Part shown: piece after piece, positions 41,803 to 50,163 of the stretch | Layout of the letters: each line of letters starts with the position of its first letter | Position numbering within the stretch: position 1 is the stretch's first letter | From: Algoriphagus sp. | GTDB taxonomy: Bacteria; Bacteroidota; Bacteroidia; Cytophagales; Cyclobacteriaceae | NCBI GenBank assembly: GCA_018336015.1 | Contig: JAGXQZ010000106.1 | Coordinates: 1-54,395, forward strand | DNA length: 54,395 nt | Direction of reading: 5' to 3' | Notes under the pieces: generated by a model | Database searches by the model: none | The model's input: the letters and a program-made list of their open reading frames with translations, nothing else | Told to the model about the DNA's origin: nothing | Made by a program: the position numbers and the translations under genes

Positions 41803-42942
41803 ATGTTTAGATCATCTCTTTGTTTTTTGATTCTAATCGGGTGTACATCACCGAATGAATCTTCTTTGGACCGTGTAGTAATCCCTATCGAAAAGCCAAT
41901 CCTAAAAATCAGCGCTGTCGTAGAAGAAATTGATTACACCACGCTCCATGATATTCCTTCCTATTTCTTGGGCAACATTGATAAAATCATACTAGCAGAA
42001 GACTTAATAATTGCCGGCGATATTTCCATCAAACCTGGAATAATTATATATGACCTAAATGGAAATGTAAAAGGATCTATCAACCACTTTGGTGAAGGTC
42101 CCGGTGAGTTTACTCACATCAATGATTTCAGCTACGATCCTATCAAAAAGCTGATTATTCTTTCCATGGTGGGTAAAATTATTTACTATGATTTGGAAGG
42201 AAACTTTGTGAAGGAATCTAGAACAGAGACACTTTATTACAAATTCATTTCAATAGATGACAATCAAATCTTGTTTTACTTGCCTCAAGTCTCAGCACAA
42301 GAGTTCATTGGATCAGGCTATGAAAACGGCATTCTATTTCTTGAAAATCCCGAGGTAAAAAATTCAAAAAGAATTCTACATCACACTTTTAATAAAGAAA
42401 CAAAAACGCCTTACATGATGGAAAGAGATGTATTCCAAACCGGGATTTCAGGCGAAATTGCGTTCTCACATTATTTTAACGATACTATCTACATCCTTGA
42501 CAGGGAGTTAAGGACTACAAGAAAAATTCTCGTCGATCTTGGCGAGTATAAATTAGACAATAGGCACTTTGAAGGCTATGACAGTGAAATAGACGCCCTC
42601 AATGACCTTGGGAATAAAGCCCTAAATCAAAATCAGTTACTATATGACGGGGAGTATCTGGGCGGTAGAATACTTCAGGACGGAAATACCTTTTTCTTCA
42701 TTTCAAATCTGAAAAAACAGGACACCTGGAGTATTGGGAATTTTGAAAATGACTTGGATGGCGTAATGTCATATTTGCAGCTTAGAGCACTGAAGGAGAA
42801 AACGCTCTACAGTGTACACCGAATCGAAGAACTTCCACCTTATATTCTTGAAAACCCATCAAAATATAATTTCCCAGAAAACATCACTGATAATCTGTAT
42901 TTTATTGCGAAGTATAAATTGAAGGAGTTGGACAATGACTAA
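41803..42942 (+). CDS. 6-bladed beta-propeller lipoprotein
   Basis: A 379-residue predicted lipoprotein with lipobox LIGC (Cys14). The rest shows repeated blade-like strands such as GIIIYDLNGNVKGSINHFGEGPGEFTHINDFSYDP and GKIIYYDLEGNFVKES, matching the 6-bladed beta-propeller family widespread in Bacteroidetes. Function is unknown; an extracytoplasmic binding role is likely. The gene is AT-rich compared with neighbours and follows a broken gene fragment, which could mean it was acquired. It ends about 90 bases before the RluA-type gene. Confidence 0.83.
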   Translation: MFRSSLCFLILIGCTSPNESSLDRVVIPIEKPILKISAVVEEIDYTTLHDIPSYFLGNIDKIILAEDLIIAGDISIKPGIIIYDLNGNVKGSINHFGEGPGEFTHINDFSYDPIKKLIILSMVGKIIYYDLEGNFVKESRTETLYYKFISIDDNQILFYLPQVSAQEFIGSGYENGILFLENPEVKNSKRILHHTFNKETKTPYMMERDVFQTGISGEIAFSHYFNDTIYILDRELRTTRKILVDLGEYKLDNRHFEGYDSEIDALNDLGNKALNQNQLLYDGEYLGGRILQDGNTFFFISNLKKQDTWSIGNFENDLDGVMSYLQLRALKEKTLYSVHRIEELPPYILENPSKYNFPENITDNLYFIAKYKLKELDND

Positions 42943-43031
42943 TTGCTGAATTGAATCGATATCTTCCTTTAAATTTTTTGAAGCAGCATTTTATACTACT
43001 TTTGCACCCTCTTTGAAGAGGCAGGAGATCC

Positions 43032-43742
43032 ATGAAGAAAGTAGATTTTCAGAACCTTATACTGTTTGAAAACGAGGATTACCTGGTGATCAACAAGCCG
43101 CCTTACCTTTCGAGCTTAGACGACAGGCACGAGGCGCAAAACATCCTTGACCTTGCCAAGGCGCACACAGCAGATGCCCAGCTGTGTCACCGACTGGACA
43201 AGGAGACCTCGGGATGTCTGGTGATTGCCAAGCATCCAGAGGCCTACAGGCACTTGGCCATTCAGTTTGAAAACAGACAGGTAGAGAAAGTCTACCATGC
43301 TGTAGTCGAAGGGATTAAGGAATTCAGCAATGAGCTGGTAGACCGAAATCTCTTGGCCAACAACAAAGGAATCGCCAAAGTAAGTAAAGAGGGAAAGCCC
43401 GCGCAGACCATCTTCAACACCTTGAAGACCTATTATGCACATACCTTAGTTGAGTGCAAGCCCATTACCGGTCGCCTGCATCAGATTCGGGTTCATTTGG
43501 CTTACCTGAAGTCTCCGATTTGTGGAGACACCTTATATGGAGGCAATCCCTTGTACCTTTCTTCGCTCAAGCGCCGCTTCAATCTCAAAAAAGACACCGA
43601 AGAGCTCCCAATCATGCAGCGGGTTTCCCTGCATGCCTATTCGATTCGGTTTGCAGGTTTGGATGGCAAAGACATTTCAGTGAATGCTCCCTATCCAAAA
43701 GATTTCCAGGTTTTGGTGCAGCAATTGGAAAAAAACGCCTGA
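43032..43742 (+). CDS. RluA-family pseudouridine synthase
   Basis: A 236-residue enzyme that isomerises uridine in rRNA or tRNA. The catalytic motif is LCHRLDKETSGCLVIAK, with the active Asp. Other family blocks are NEDYLVINKPPYLSS near the start, ITGRLHQIRVHLAYLKSPICGDTLYGG, and RVSLHAYSIRF near the end. No S4 domain precedes the catalytic core, so the exact RluA/C/D-type target cannot be told. AGGAGATCC just before the ATG may serve as a ribosome site. Confidence 0.9.
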   Translation: MKKVDFQNLILFENEDYLVINKPPYLSSLDDRHEAQNILDLAKAHTADAQLCHRLDKETSGCLVIAKHPEAYRHLAIQFENRQVEKVYHAVVEGIKEFSNELVDRNLLANNKGIAKVSKEGKPAQTIFNTLKTYYAHTLVECKPITGRLHQIRVHLAYLKSPICGDTLYGGNPLYLSSLKRRFNLKKDTEELPIMQRVSLHAYSIRFAGLDGKDISVNAPYPKDFQVLVQQLEKNA

Positions 43743-43918
43743 TCAAGCCGGTTTTAGCCTAGCAAAACCAAATCTTCATTGGAGACAAACACCTAAGCCT
43801 ATGAAATCGAGCATCGCAAAAAGGCTCAAAATGAGAGACGCATAGCCTTGCGAGATTCCATGTGACCAATAAATACAATTATAACCACATGAAAATTAGC
43901 GCTTAGGATTGTAAATAG

Positions 43919-43950
43919 TTTGCATAGAAAAATAAATGCTTCTATCTTTG
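43919..43950 (+). promoter_or_regulatory. Promoter of the rplM operon (Bacteroidota type)
   Basis: TTTG (43919-43922), a 20-base spacer and TATCTTTG (43943-43950) match the consensus, 57 bases before the rplM start. The rest of the 43743-44006 gap holds no gene that I can see. Confidence 0.85.
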
Positions 43951-44006
43951 TGTCCCTTTTTGGGGTCGATAATTAATTAATAAGCTAAAAATTAAACAGT
44001 TACAAA

Positions 44007-44450
44007 GTGGATACTCTGAGCTATAAAACCATCTCAGCCAACAGCTCCACCGTAGAAAAGCAATGGGTGATTGTGGATGCCCAGTCTGCTATTCTTGGAC
44101 GCTTGGCGAGTGAGGTTGCGAAAATCCTGAGAGGAAAGACGAAGCCTAGCTTCACTCCTAACGTAGATTGCGGCGACAATGTGATCGTAATCAACGCTGA
44201 CAAGGTAAGACTGACGGGAGACAAGTGGGACGCAAAAGTATATGTGCGCCACACCGGTTACCCAGGTGGACAGCGAATCTCAACTCCCAAATTGTTGAAG
44301 CAGAAGTCTTCAACCATTTTGATTGAGAAGGCTGTAAGAGGCATGTTGCCTAAAAACAGATTGGGAAGCAAGTTGTACGGTAACCTGTACGTGTATGAAG
44401 GATCTGAGCATCCACATGCCGCACAGCAGCCAAAAGCCATCACCCTTTAA
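44007..44450 (+). CDS. rplM: 50S ribosomal protein L13
   Basis: A 147-residue large-subunit protein. Motifs VVDAQSAILGRLASEVAKILRGK, VINADKVRLTGDKWDAKVYVRHTGYPGG and GMLPKNRLGSKLYGNLYVYEG are typical of L13. The start is GTG at 44007, in an AT-rich leader 57 bases after the promoter. It begins the rplM-rpsI-rpsB unit; rpsI follows after 10 bases. Confidence 0.97.
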   Translation: MDTLSYKTISANSSTVEKQWVIVDAQSAILGRLASEVAKILRGKTKPSFTPNVDCGDNVIVINADKVRLTGDKWDAKVYVRHTGYPGGQRISTPKLLKQKSSTILIEKAVRGMLPKNRLGSKLYGNLYVYEGSEHPHAAQQPKAITL

Positions 44451-44460
44451 TCGCTAAATC

Positions 44461-44847
44461 ATGGAAATGATCAACACAATCGGTAGAAGAAAGACCTCCG
44501 TAGCCCGTATCTACATGACTCCGGGAAATGGTAAAATCACCGTAAACAACAAGGCAATTGAAGTGTACTTCCCATTTGACCTACATCAGATTGTCGTAAA
44601 GCAACCTCTTGCCCTAGTAGGTGTAGAAGGTAACTACGACGTCAACATCAATGTAGACGGTGGTGGTATCAAAGGACAGGCTGAAGCAGCTCGTATGGCA
44701 ATCTCCAGAGCGCTATGCGAATTTGATGCTGAGCACAGAGGTCCTTTGAAAAAAGAAGGTTTCCTTACCCGTGACCCTAGAATGGTCGAGCGTAAGAAGC
44801 CAGGACGTAGAAAAGCAAGAAGAAGATTCCAGTTCTCTAAGCGTTAA
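44461..44847 (+). CDS. rpsI: 30S ribosomal protein S9
   Basis: A 128-residue protein with the S9 start [18 protein letters not shown] and the strongly basic end [17 protein letters not shown] that reaches into the ribosomal P site. It begins 10 bases after rplM, the classic L13-S9 pair. Confidence 0.97.
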   Translation: MEMINTIGRRKTSVARIYMTPGNGKITVNNKAIEVYFPFDLHQIVVKQPLALVGVEGNYDVNINVDGGGIKGQAEAARMAISRALCEFDAEHRGPLKKEGFLTRDPRMVERKKPGRRKARRRFQFSKR

Positions 44848-44885
44848 TCGGAACGATCTTCATTCAATAGAAAACAATTTCATTC

Positions 44886-45647
44886 ATGTCAAAAATCGAA
44901 TACAAAGACTTACTGGATGCTGGTGTTCACTTCGGACACTTGACGAGAAAGTGGGATCCAAGAATGGCTCCATATATCTTTATGGAGAAGAACGGTATCC
45001 ATATTATCGACCTCAACAAAACGCTTGCTTGCCTCGACGAAGCATCCAACGCAATCAAGCAAATCGTACGTTCCGGCAAAAAAGTAATGTTTGTCGCTAC
45101 GAAAAAACAAGCCAAAGATCTAGTAGCTGCAGAAGCCCAGCGTCTAAACATGCCTTACGTGACCGAAAGATGGTTGGGTGGTATGTTGACCAACTTCGCT
45201 ACGATCCGTAAGTCCCTCAAGAAAATGTCAGGCCTTGAAAAACTGATGAAAGAGGACGCTTACAAAAACTTGGCCAAGAAAGAGCGTCTGATGGTAAGCC
45301 GTCAGAAAGACAAAATGGAAAGCGTATTGGGCGGTATTTCCGACCTAAGCAGACTTCCTGCGGCTCTTTTCGTAGTGGACATCAAGAGAGAACACATTGC
45401 GATTGCAGAAGCTCAGAAATTGGGTATTCCAGTGTTTGCTTTGGTAGATACCAACTCTAACCCAAATGAGGTGGATTTCCCAATCCCAGCAAACGATGAC
45501 GCATTCAAGTCAGTGTCTCTATTGGTAAAAGCATTCGGCGCAGCTATCGAAGAAGGTCTTTCTGAGCGTAAGAGAGACAAGGACGATGCTAAACTTTCTG
45601 AAGAGGAAGAAGCAAAAAGAGCTGTGGACGCTGAAACACAAGAATAA
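44886..45647 (+). CDS. rpsB: 30S ribosomal protein S2
   Basis: A 253-residue protein. The S2 motifs [41 protein letters not shown] and [35 protein letters not shown] are clear. The C-terminus is an acidic/basic tail with [15 protein letters not shown]. It is the third gene of the operon and is followed by a terminator; tsf has its own promoter. Confidence 0.97.
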   Translation: MSKIEYKDLLDAGVHFGHLTRKWDPRMAPYIFMEKNGIHIIDLNKTLACLDEASNAIKQIVRSGKKVMFVATKKQAKDLVAAEAQRLNMPYVTERWLGGMLTNFATIRKSLKKMSGLEKLMKEDAYKNLAKKERLMVSRQKDKMESVLGGISDLSRLPAALFVVDIKREHIAIAEAQKLGIPVFALVDTNSNPNEVDFPIPANDDAFKSVSLLVKAFGAAIEEGLSERKRDKDDAKLSEEEEAKRAVDAETQE

Positions 45648-45672
45648 TCCACAATCGATTTGAATACACAAA

Positions 45673-45713
45673 ATTGAACATCTGGCTTAGGTCGATGTTC
45701 AATTTTTTGTTTT
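45673..45713 (+). terminator. Terminator after rpsB
   Basis: ATTGAACATC and GATGTTCAAT form a perfect 10-bp stem with an 11-base loop, followed by TTTTTGTTTTT. Confidence 0.9.
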
Positions 45714-45756
45714 TGCCTGACTTGAGCCTAGCTGCTTCGTCAACAAAAACAGCACG

Positions 45757-45785
45757 TTGCGAGGACTTTTTTACTTCTAATTTTG
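45757..45785 (+). promoter_or_regulatory. Probable promoter of tsf
   Basis: TTG (45757-45759), an 18-base spacer and TAATTTTG (45778-45785) lie 58 bases before the tsf start. Confidence 0.6.
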
Positions 45786-45842
45786 GCCTCCAACACTCCA
45801 AAATGAATTCTATAATCTGTTGATAAATAAACTGATCACACA

Positions 45843-46673
45843 ATGGCAATTACTGCACAAGACGTAAACAAACTGAGACAAATGACCGGTGCCGGTATGA
45901 TGGACTGCAAAAAAGCTTTGACAGAAGCGGAAGGCGACTTCGAAAAAGCAGTGGACATCCTCAGAAAAAAAGGTCAAAAAGTATCTGCTTCCAGAGCTGA
46001 CCGCGAAACCAAAGAAGGCGTGGTGGTAACCCGCGTAGCGGATGGCGGAGCAAAAGGCATCCTTCTATCATTAACTTGCGAGACTGACTTCGTGGCTAAA
46101 AACGAAGAGTTCGGTGCTTTTGCAAATACTTTGATCGATTTGGCTGTAAACAACGGATGTACTGCTACGGAGCAGATCCTTGCTTTGCCTTTCGACAACA
46201 TTACTGTAGCTGAGAAAATCATCGAAATGACTGGTAAAATCGGTGAGAAAATCGAAATCTCTCACTATGAAGTCATCAACGCTGAGAAGGTAGTTACCTA
46301 CATCCACTCCAATGGTAAATTGGGTGTATTGGTAGGAATGGTGAACACTTCCGGTGCTGACGTAGAAGAGGCAGGAAAAGACGTAGCAATGCAAATTGCA
46401 GCGATGAACCCAGTTGCTGTGGACAAAGATGGTGTAGATGCTTCTATGATCGAGCGTGAAATCGAAATCGGTAAGGAGCAGGCAAGAGCTGAAGGTAAGC
46501 CAGAAGAAATGCTTGAAAAAATAGCTATGGGCAAGCTTCAGAAGTTCTACAAAGAAAGCACCTTGTTGAGCCAGCAGTTTGTGAAAGACAACTCCTTGTC
46601 TATTGCACAATACCTGAACAACGTAAGCAAAGGCTTGACTGTAAACGCATTTAAGAGAATTTCTATCGGTTAA
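45843..46673 (+). CDS. tsf: Elongation factor Ts
   Basis: A 276-residue nucleotide-exchange factor for EF-Tu. The start AITAQDVNKLRQMTGAGMMDCKKALTEAEGDFEKAVDILR is the family's UBA-like domain. The core has GGAKGILLSLTCETDFVAKNEEF, and the end LLSQQFVKDNSLSIAQYL is typical. It follows rpsB, as in most bacteria, but with a terminator and promoter in between. A strong terminator ends it. Confidence 0.97.
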   Translation: MAITAQDVNKLRQMTGAGMMDCKKALTEAEGDFEKAVDILRKKGQKVSASRADRETKEGVVVTRVADGGAKGILLSLTCETDFVAKNEEFGAFANTLIDLAVNNGCTATEQILALPFDNITVAEKIIEMTGKIGEKIEISHYEVINAEKVVTYIHSNGKLGVLVGMVNTSGADVEEAGKDVAMQIAAMNPVAVDKDGVDASMIEREIEIGKEQARAEGKPEEMLEKIAMGKLQKFYKESTLLSQQFVKDNSLSIAQYLNNVSKGLTVNAFKRISIG

Positions 46674-46694
46674 TTTTCCGATGCACTATTCATA

Positions 46695-46737
46695 AAAAAC
46701 CCTCTCGGATCGCTCCGAGAGGGTTTTTCGTTTTTAT
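46695..46737 (+). terminator. Terminator after tsf
   Basis: A perfect 15-bp stem (core CCCTCTCGGA/TCCGAGAGGG) with a TCGC loop, followed by TTTTTCGTTTTT; A-rich on the left side. Confidence 0.93.
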
Positions 46738-46825
46738 AGCTCAGGTACTTTTCCAAAGTCTGGAACTTTGGAATGCATATTTCACTTGCCCCAAGACCTG
46801 TTTACCCTAGACCTTCTTTTCTCAT

Positions 46826-48115
46826 TTAGGAATTCATCAAGCTCTCAATCTCCTCGGCCTCGATCGGAATATTTCGCATCAAGTCGAAATAGCCATTTTC
46901 CTCTATCACAATATTGTTTTCCAATCGGACCCCTATCCCCTCCGCAGGAATATAAATCCCAGGCTCCACGGTGAAGACCATTCCTGCAGTAATTGGATAG
47001 TGCATGGTGCCCACATCATGTACATCCAATCCCAAATGGTGGGAGGTGCCGTGCATGAAATACTTTTTAAAAGCAGGCCAACTAGGATCCTGATTTTTGA
47101 TATCGGTTTGATCGATCAAACCAAGACCCAATAGTTCCGACTGCATAATCAGGCCCACTTCTTTGTGATAGTCTTGGATATTGATACCCGGTCTCAAGAT
47201 AGAAGCGGCTTCCCGATGCACTCTCAAAACAGCATCATAGACCGCGCGCTGTCTCGCTGTAAATCTTCCATTTACCGGAATGGTCCGGGTCATGTCTGCA
47301 TTGTAATTGCCGTATTCTGCTCCCACGTCTAGCAAAAGTAATTCCCCGTCCTTACAGGCTTTGTTGTTTTCTATATAATGCAACACACAAGCAGAGGCAC
47401 CGGAGGCAATGATGGGTTCGTAGGCAAATCCCTTACTTCGGTTACGGATAAATTCATGAATGAATTCAGCTTCGATTTCGAATTCGGTTACTCCAGGCTT
47501 TACGAAAGAAAGGATTCGACGAAACCCCTTTTCGGTAATGTCGCAGGCAATTTGCATCTGATTGATTTCTTCCTGTTCTTTCACCCCTCGCAACTCATGC
47601 ATAATTGGCGCTAGACGTTCGTACCTATGAAGCGGGTAGCGCTCTTTGCAGCTTTTGATAAATCTTGCATCGCGAGTCTCTACGATTATTCCAGCTCTCA
47701 AGTGCTCATTGGTATTCAAATAGATCTTTTCTGAGAGATTGGCCACCCAACTGAAAATATTCTCGAAAGCCGAAAGCCACTGAATATTTTCAATCCCTGA
47801 AGCTGCCTTTGCTTCTTCTTTGGTGTATTTGTGGCCTTCCCACACGGCAATATGCTCGTTGGTTTCTCTAAGGAAAAGCACTTCTCTCCAGGCGGGATTC
47901 GGACAATCCGGCGCGATCAACAATATGGTCTCTTCCTGATCGATTCCAGTGAGGTAAAAAAGATCGTTGTTTTGGCGAAACTTCATCGTCCCGTCCGCAT
48001 TCGTCGGCAGGATATCGTTGGCATTAAAGATGGCCACAGCGTTCTTGGCCAGTTTAGCCGCCAGTTTGGCTCGATTACGGACATATAGTTCTTTGGGTAA
48101 GGCTTGGTATTTCAT
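46826..48115 (-). CDS. pepP: Xaa-Pro aminopeptidase (M24 family)
   Basis: A 429-residue enzyme that removes N-terminal residues before proline. The N-terminal creatinase-like domain (residues 1-170, NDLFYLTGIDQEETILLIAP) is followed by the M24 pita-bread catalytic domain. Metal ligands: Asp in LLLDVGAEYGNYNADMTRTIP (two), His in HGTSHHLGLDVHDVG, Glu in VEPGIYIP and Glu in RLENNIVI. Length fits PepP. There is no signal peptide, so it is cytoplasmic. It is divergent from the M16 protease gene. Confidence 0.92.
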   Translation of the reverse strand: MKYQALPKELYVRNRAKLAAKLAKNAVAIFNANDILPTNADGTMKFRQNNDLFYLTGIDQEETILLIAPDCPNPAWREVLFLRETNEHIAVWEGHKYTKEEAKAASGIENIQWLSAFENIFSWVANLSEKIYLNTNEHLRAGIIVETRDARFIKSCKERYPLHRYERLAPIMHELRGVKEQEEINQMQIACDITEKGFRRILSFVKPGVTEFEIEAEFIHEFIRNRSKGFAYEPIIASGASACVLHYIENNKACKDGELLLLDVGAEYGNYNADMTRTIPVNGRFTARQRAVYDAVLRVHREAASILRPGINIQDYHKEVGLIMQSELLGLGLIDQTDIKNQDPSWPAFKKYFMHGTSHHLGLDVHDVGTMHYPITAGMVFTVEPGIYIPAEGIGVRLENNIVIEENGYFDLMRNIPIEAEEIESLMNS

Positions 48116-48192
48116 GGTAAGATTAATATCCGGGCAAGTTAATAAATCATGCCATTCCTAGGAATCAAATTCCGGGATAGAGGGTTTCAACT

Positions 48193-48200
48193 TAAATTTG
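48193..48200 (+). promoter_or_regulatory. Possible -7 box for the M16 protease gene
   Basis: TAAATTTG matches the Bacteroidota -7 consensus 26 bases before the chosen ATG at 48227. No -33 TTG is seen at the right distance. Confidence 0.4.
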
Positions 48201-48226
48201 TACTTTCCAAAAAGGAACAGCGCAGC

Positions 48227-49456
48227 ATGCATTTAAATATTAAAGAGCTACCCAACGGAATCCGAATCGTACATCAGGAAGTCACTTATACCCGACTCGT
48301 GCATTGCGGATTCATCTTAAATATCGGTAGCCGTGACGAGGACAAGGAGCAGGAAGGTTTGGCCCATTTTTGGGAACACATGGCTTTCAAAGGAACTCAC
48401 AAGCGAAAAACCTTTCACATCATCAATAGATTGGAATCTTTGGGAGGAGAACTCAATGCCTACACCACCAAAGAGAAAGTCTGCTTTTATGCATCTGTGC
48501 TAAAAGATCATTATCCCAAAGCAGCCGAACTCCTCTACGACATCACCTTCAATTCCACTTTCCCTGAAAAGCAAATCGAAAAAGAGCGACAGGTCATTCT
48601 AGAGGAAATGGCCATGTATCGGGATTCTCCGGATGATTCCATCCAGGACGATTTAGATGCCTTGGTCTTTGAACATCACGCCCTGGGCAGAAATATTTTG
48701 GGTACAGAGGAAACGGTGGGAAGATTTCAGCAGCAGGATTTCTTTGATTTTATTTCTACCCGACTGGACACTTCTCAGCTCATATTTTCTGTAGTGGGGA
48801 ATATTTCCTTCGAAAAAGCTCTAAAAATCATCGAGGGCCCACTACGCGAAATTCCAAGTAAGCGGACGCTTTATGTAAGAAGTGGTTTTCATGACTACCA
48901 ACCCAAATTCAAAACGGTCCAGCGGGATGTCACTCAATCGCTTTGTGCCATGGGTAGACCCGCTTATTCCTTGCACGACCCAAACCGGTTCAAACTTTAC
49001 CTACTGAATAATATCCTTGGTGGCCCAAGCATGAACAGCCGCCTCAACCTTTCGCTGAGGGAAAATTACGGGTATGTATACAGCATCGAGTCGAGCTATC
49101 AACCGTTTTCAGACACCGGGTTCTTTGGGATTTATTTTGGCACAGAAGAAAAGACCCTAAAAAAATCTCAGGCCATCGTGCAGCGGGAGATGGAAAAACT
49201 CAGAAGCAAAAAATTGGGCAGCAATCAGCTGCATTCTGCCAAAGAGCAAGCCATTGGACAGATGGCCATGGCAGAGGAAAATTATGCTGCCTTAATGCTC
49301 GTCTATGGGAAAAGCTTGATCGATCACAATAAAATCGACTCATTGGATAGTATCTTTGAGCAAATCAGGACGACTACGGCTGAAGAACTCTTAGAAATTG
49401 CTCAAGACATCTTTCATCCCGATCAACTGAGCTACCTGATCTACACCCCAAATTGA
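48227..49456 (+). CDS. M16-family zinc protease
   Basis: A 409-residue insulinase-type (M16) peptidase. The inverted zinc motif HFWEH starts at His47, and the third ligand Glu lies in the ERQVILEEMAMYRD helix. The C-terminal M16 domain shows NNILGGPSMNSRLNLSLRENYGYVYSI, which is typical. There is no signal peptide, so it may be cytoplasmic. I placed the start at 48227 (MHLNIKELPNGIRIVHQE); the longer frame from 48149 covers a promoter-like box. The O-methyltransferase gene starts 1 base after its stop, so they are co-transcribed. Confidence 0.88.
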   Translation: MHLNIKELPNGIRIVHQEVTYTRLVHCGFILNIGSRDEDKEQEGLAHFWEHMAFKGTHKRKTFHIINRLESLGGELNAYTTKEKVCFYASVLKDHYPKAAELLYDITFNSTFPEKQIEKERQVILEEMAMYRDSPDDSIQDDLDALVFEHHALGRNILGTEETVGRFQQQDFFDFISTRLDTSQLIFSVVGNISFEKALKIIEGPLREIPSKRTLYVRSGFHDYQPKFKTVQRDVTQSLCAMGRPAYSLHDPNRFKLYLLNNILGGPSMNSRLNLSLRENYGYVYSIESSYQPFSDTGFFGIYFGTEEKTLKKSQAIVQREMEKLRSKKLGSNQLHSAKEQAIGQMAMAEENYAALMLVYGKSLIDHNKIDSLDSIFEQIRTTTAEELLEIAQDIFHPDQLSYLIYTPN

Positions 49457-49457
49457 C

Positions 49458-50102
49458 ATGGAATTTATCGATCCGGCTTTATTGGCCTATTGCGAAGCGC
49501 ATACCAGCGGTGAAGATGCTCTTTTGAAGAAAATTACGCGCGAGACCCAAGCCAAAGTCTTGATGCCGAGAATGATCTCCGGACACCTACAGGGAAAAAT
49601 GCTGGAGTTTTTTGCAAAAATGATGGATGCCGAATCGATTTTGGAGATCGGGACCTACACAGGATATTCAGGAATCTGCCTGGCAAGAGGACTCAAACCC
49701 GGAGGCAAACTGACCACACTGGACATCAACGACGAACTGGAAACCATGGTCAGAGGTTTTTTCGAAGAAAGCGGACTGGCTAATCAAATCGATTACCGAT
49801 TGGGAAATGCAAGGGAAATCATTCCCACTCTGGATGGACCTTTTGATATGGTATTTATTGACGCGGATAAGTTTTACTACATAGATTATTTTGAATTAGT
49901 AATAGATAAAGTACGACCGGGAGGAATCATTCTGGCAGATAATGTACTTTGGTCTGGCAAAATCCTTCTCGAAGAAGGTCAAAAAATCGACAAAGACACC
50001 CGGAAAATTTTGGACTTTAACCGACTTGTCCAAGAAGATCCAAGAGTAGAAAATATACTTTTACCTATCAGGGATGGAGTTTTAATGGCCAGAAAACTCT
50101 GA
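49458..50102 (+). CDS. Class I O-methyltransferase
   Basis: A 214-residue AdoMet-dependent enzyme of the caffeoyl-CoA/catechol O-methyltransferase type. Motif I is ILEIGTYTGYSGICLARGL. The metal and substrate region is DMVFIDADKFYYIDYFELVID, then KVRPGGIILADNVLWSGK. Substrate is unknown. It begins 1 base after the M16 protease stop and is followed 61 bases later by a lytic transglycosylase gene in the same direction. Confidence 0.9.
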   Translation: MEFIDPALLAYCEAHTSGEDALLKKITRETQAKVLMPRMISGHLQGKMLEFFAKMMDAESILEIGTYTGYSGICLARGLKPGGKLTTLDINDELETMVRGFFEESGLANQIDYRLGNAREIIPTLDGPFDMVFIDADKFYYIDYFELVIDKVRPGGIILADNVLWSGKILLEEGQKIDKDTRKILDFNRLVQEDPRVENILLPIRDGVLMARKL

Positions 50103-50163
50103 TTTTAGAAAAAGGGAATCATTTTTGCTTTTCGTGGGCTGAGTAAAACGAAAGCAACTTTCG

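Noticed and set aside
43743..44006. tRNA or small RNA gene in the gap before rplM
   Set aside because: No cloverleaf or terminator pattern is visible; only the rplM promoter could be supported.
46071..46610. 179-codon antisense ORF within tsf
   Set aside because: It is antisense to a clear elongation factor gene, with composition typical of a shadow frame.
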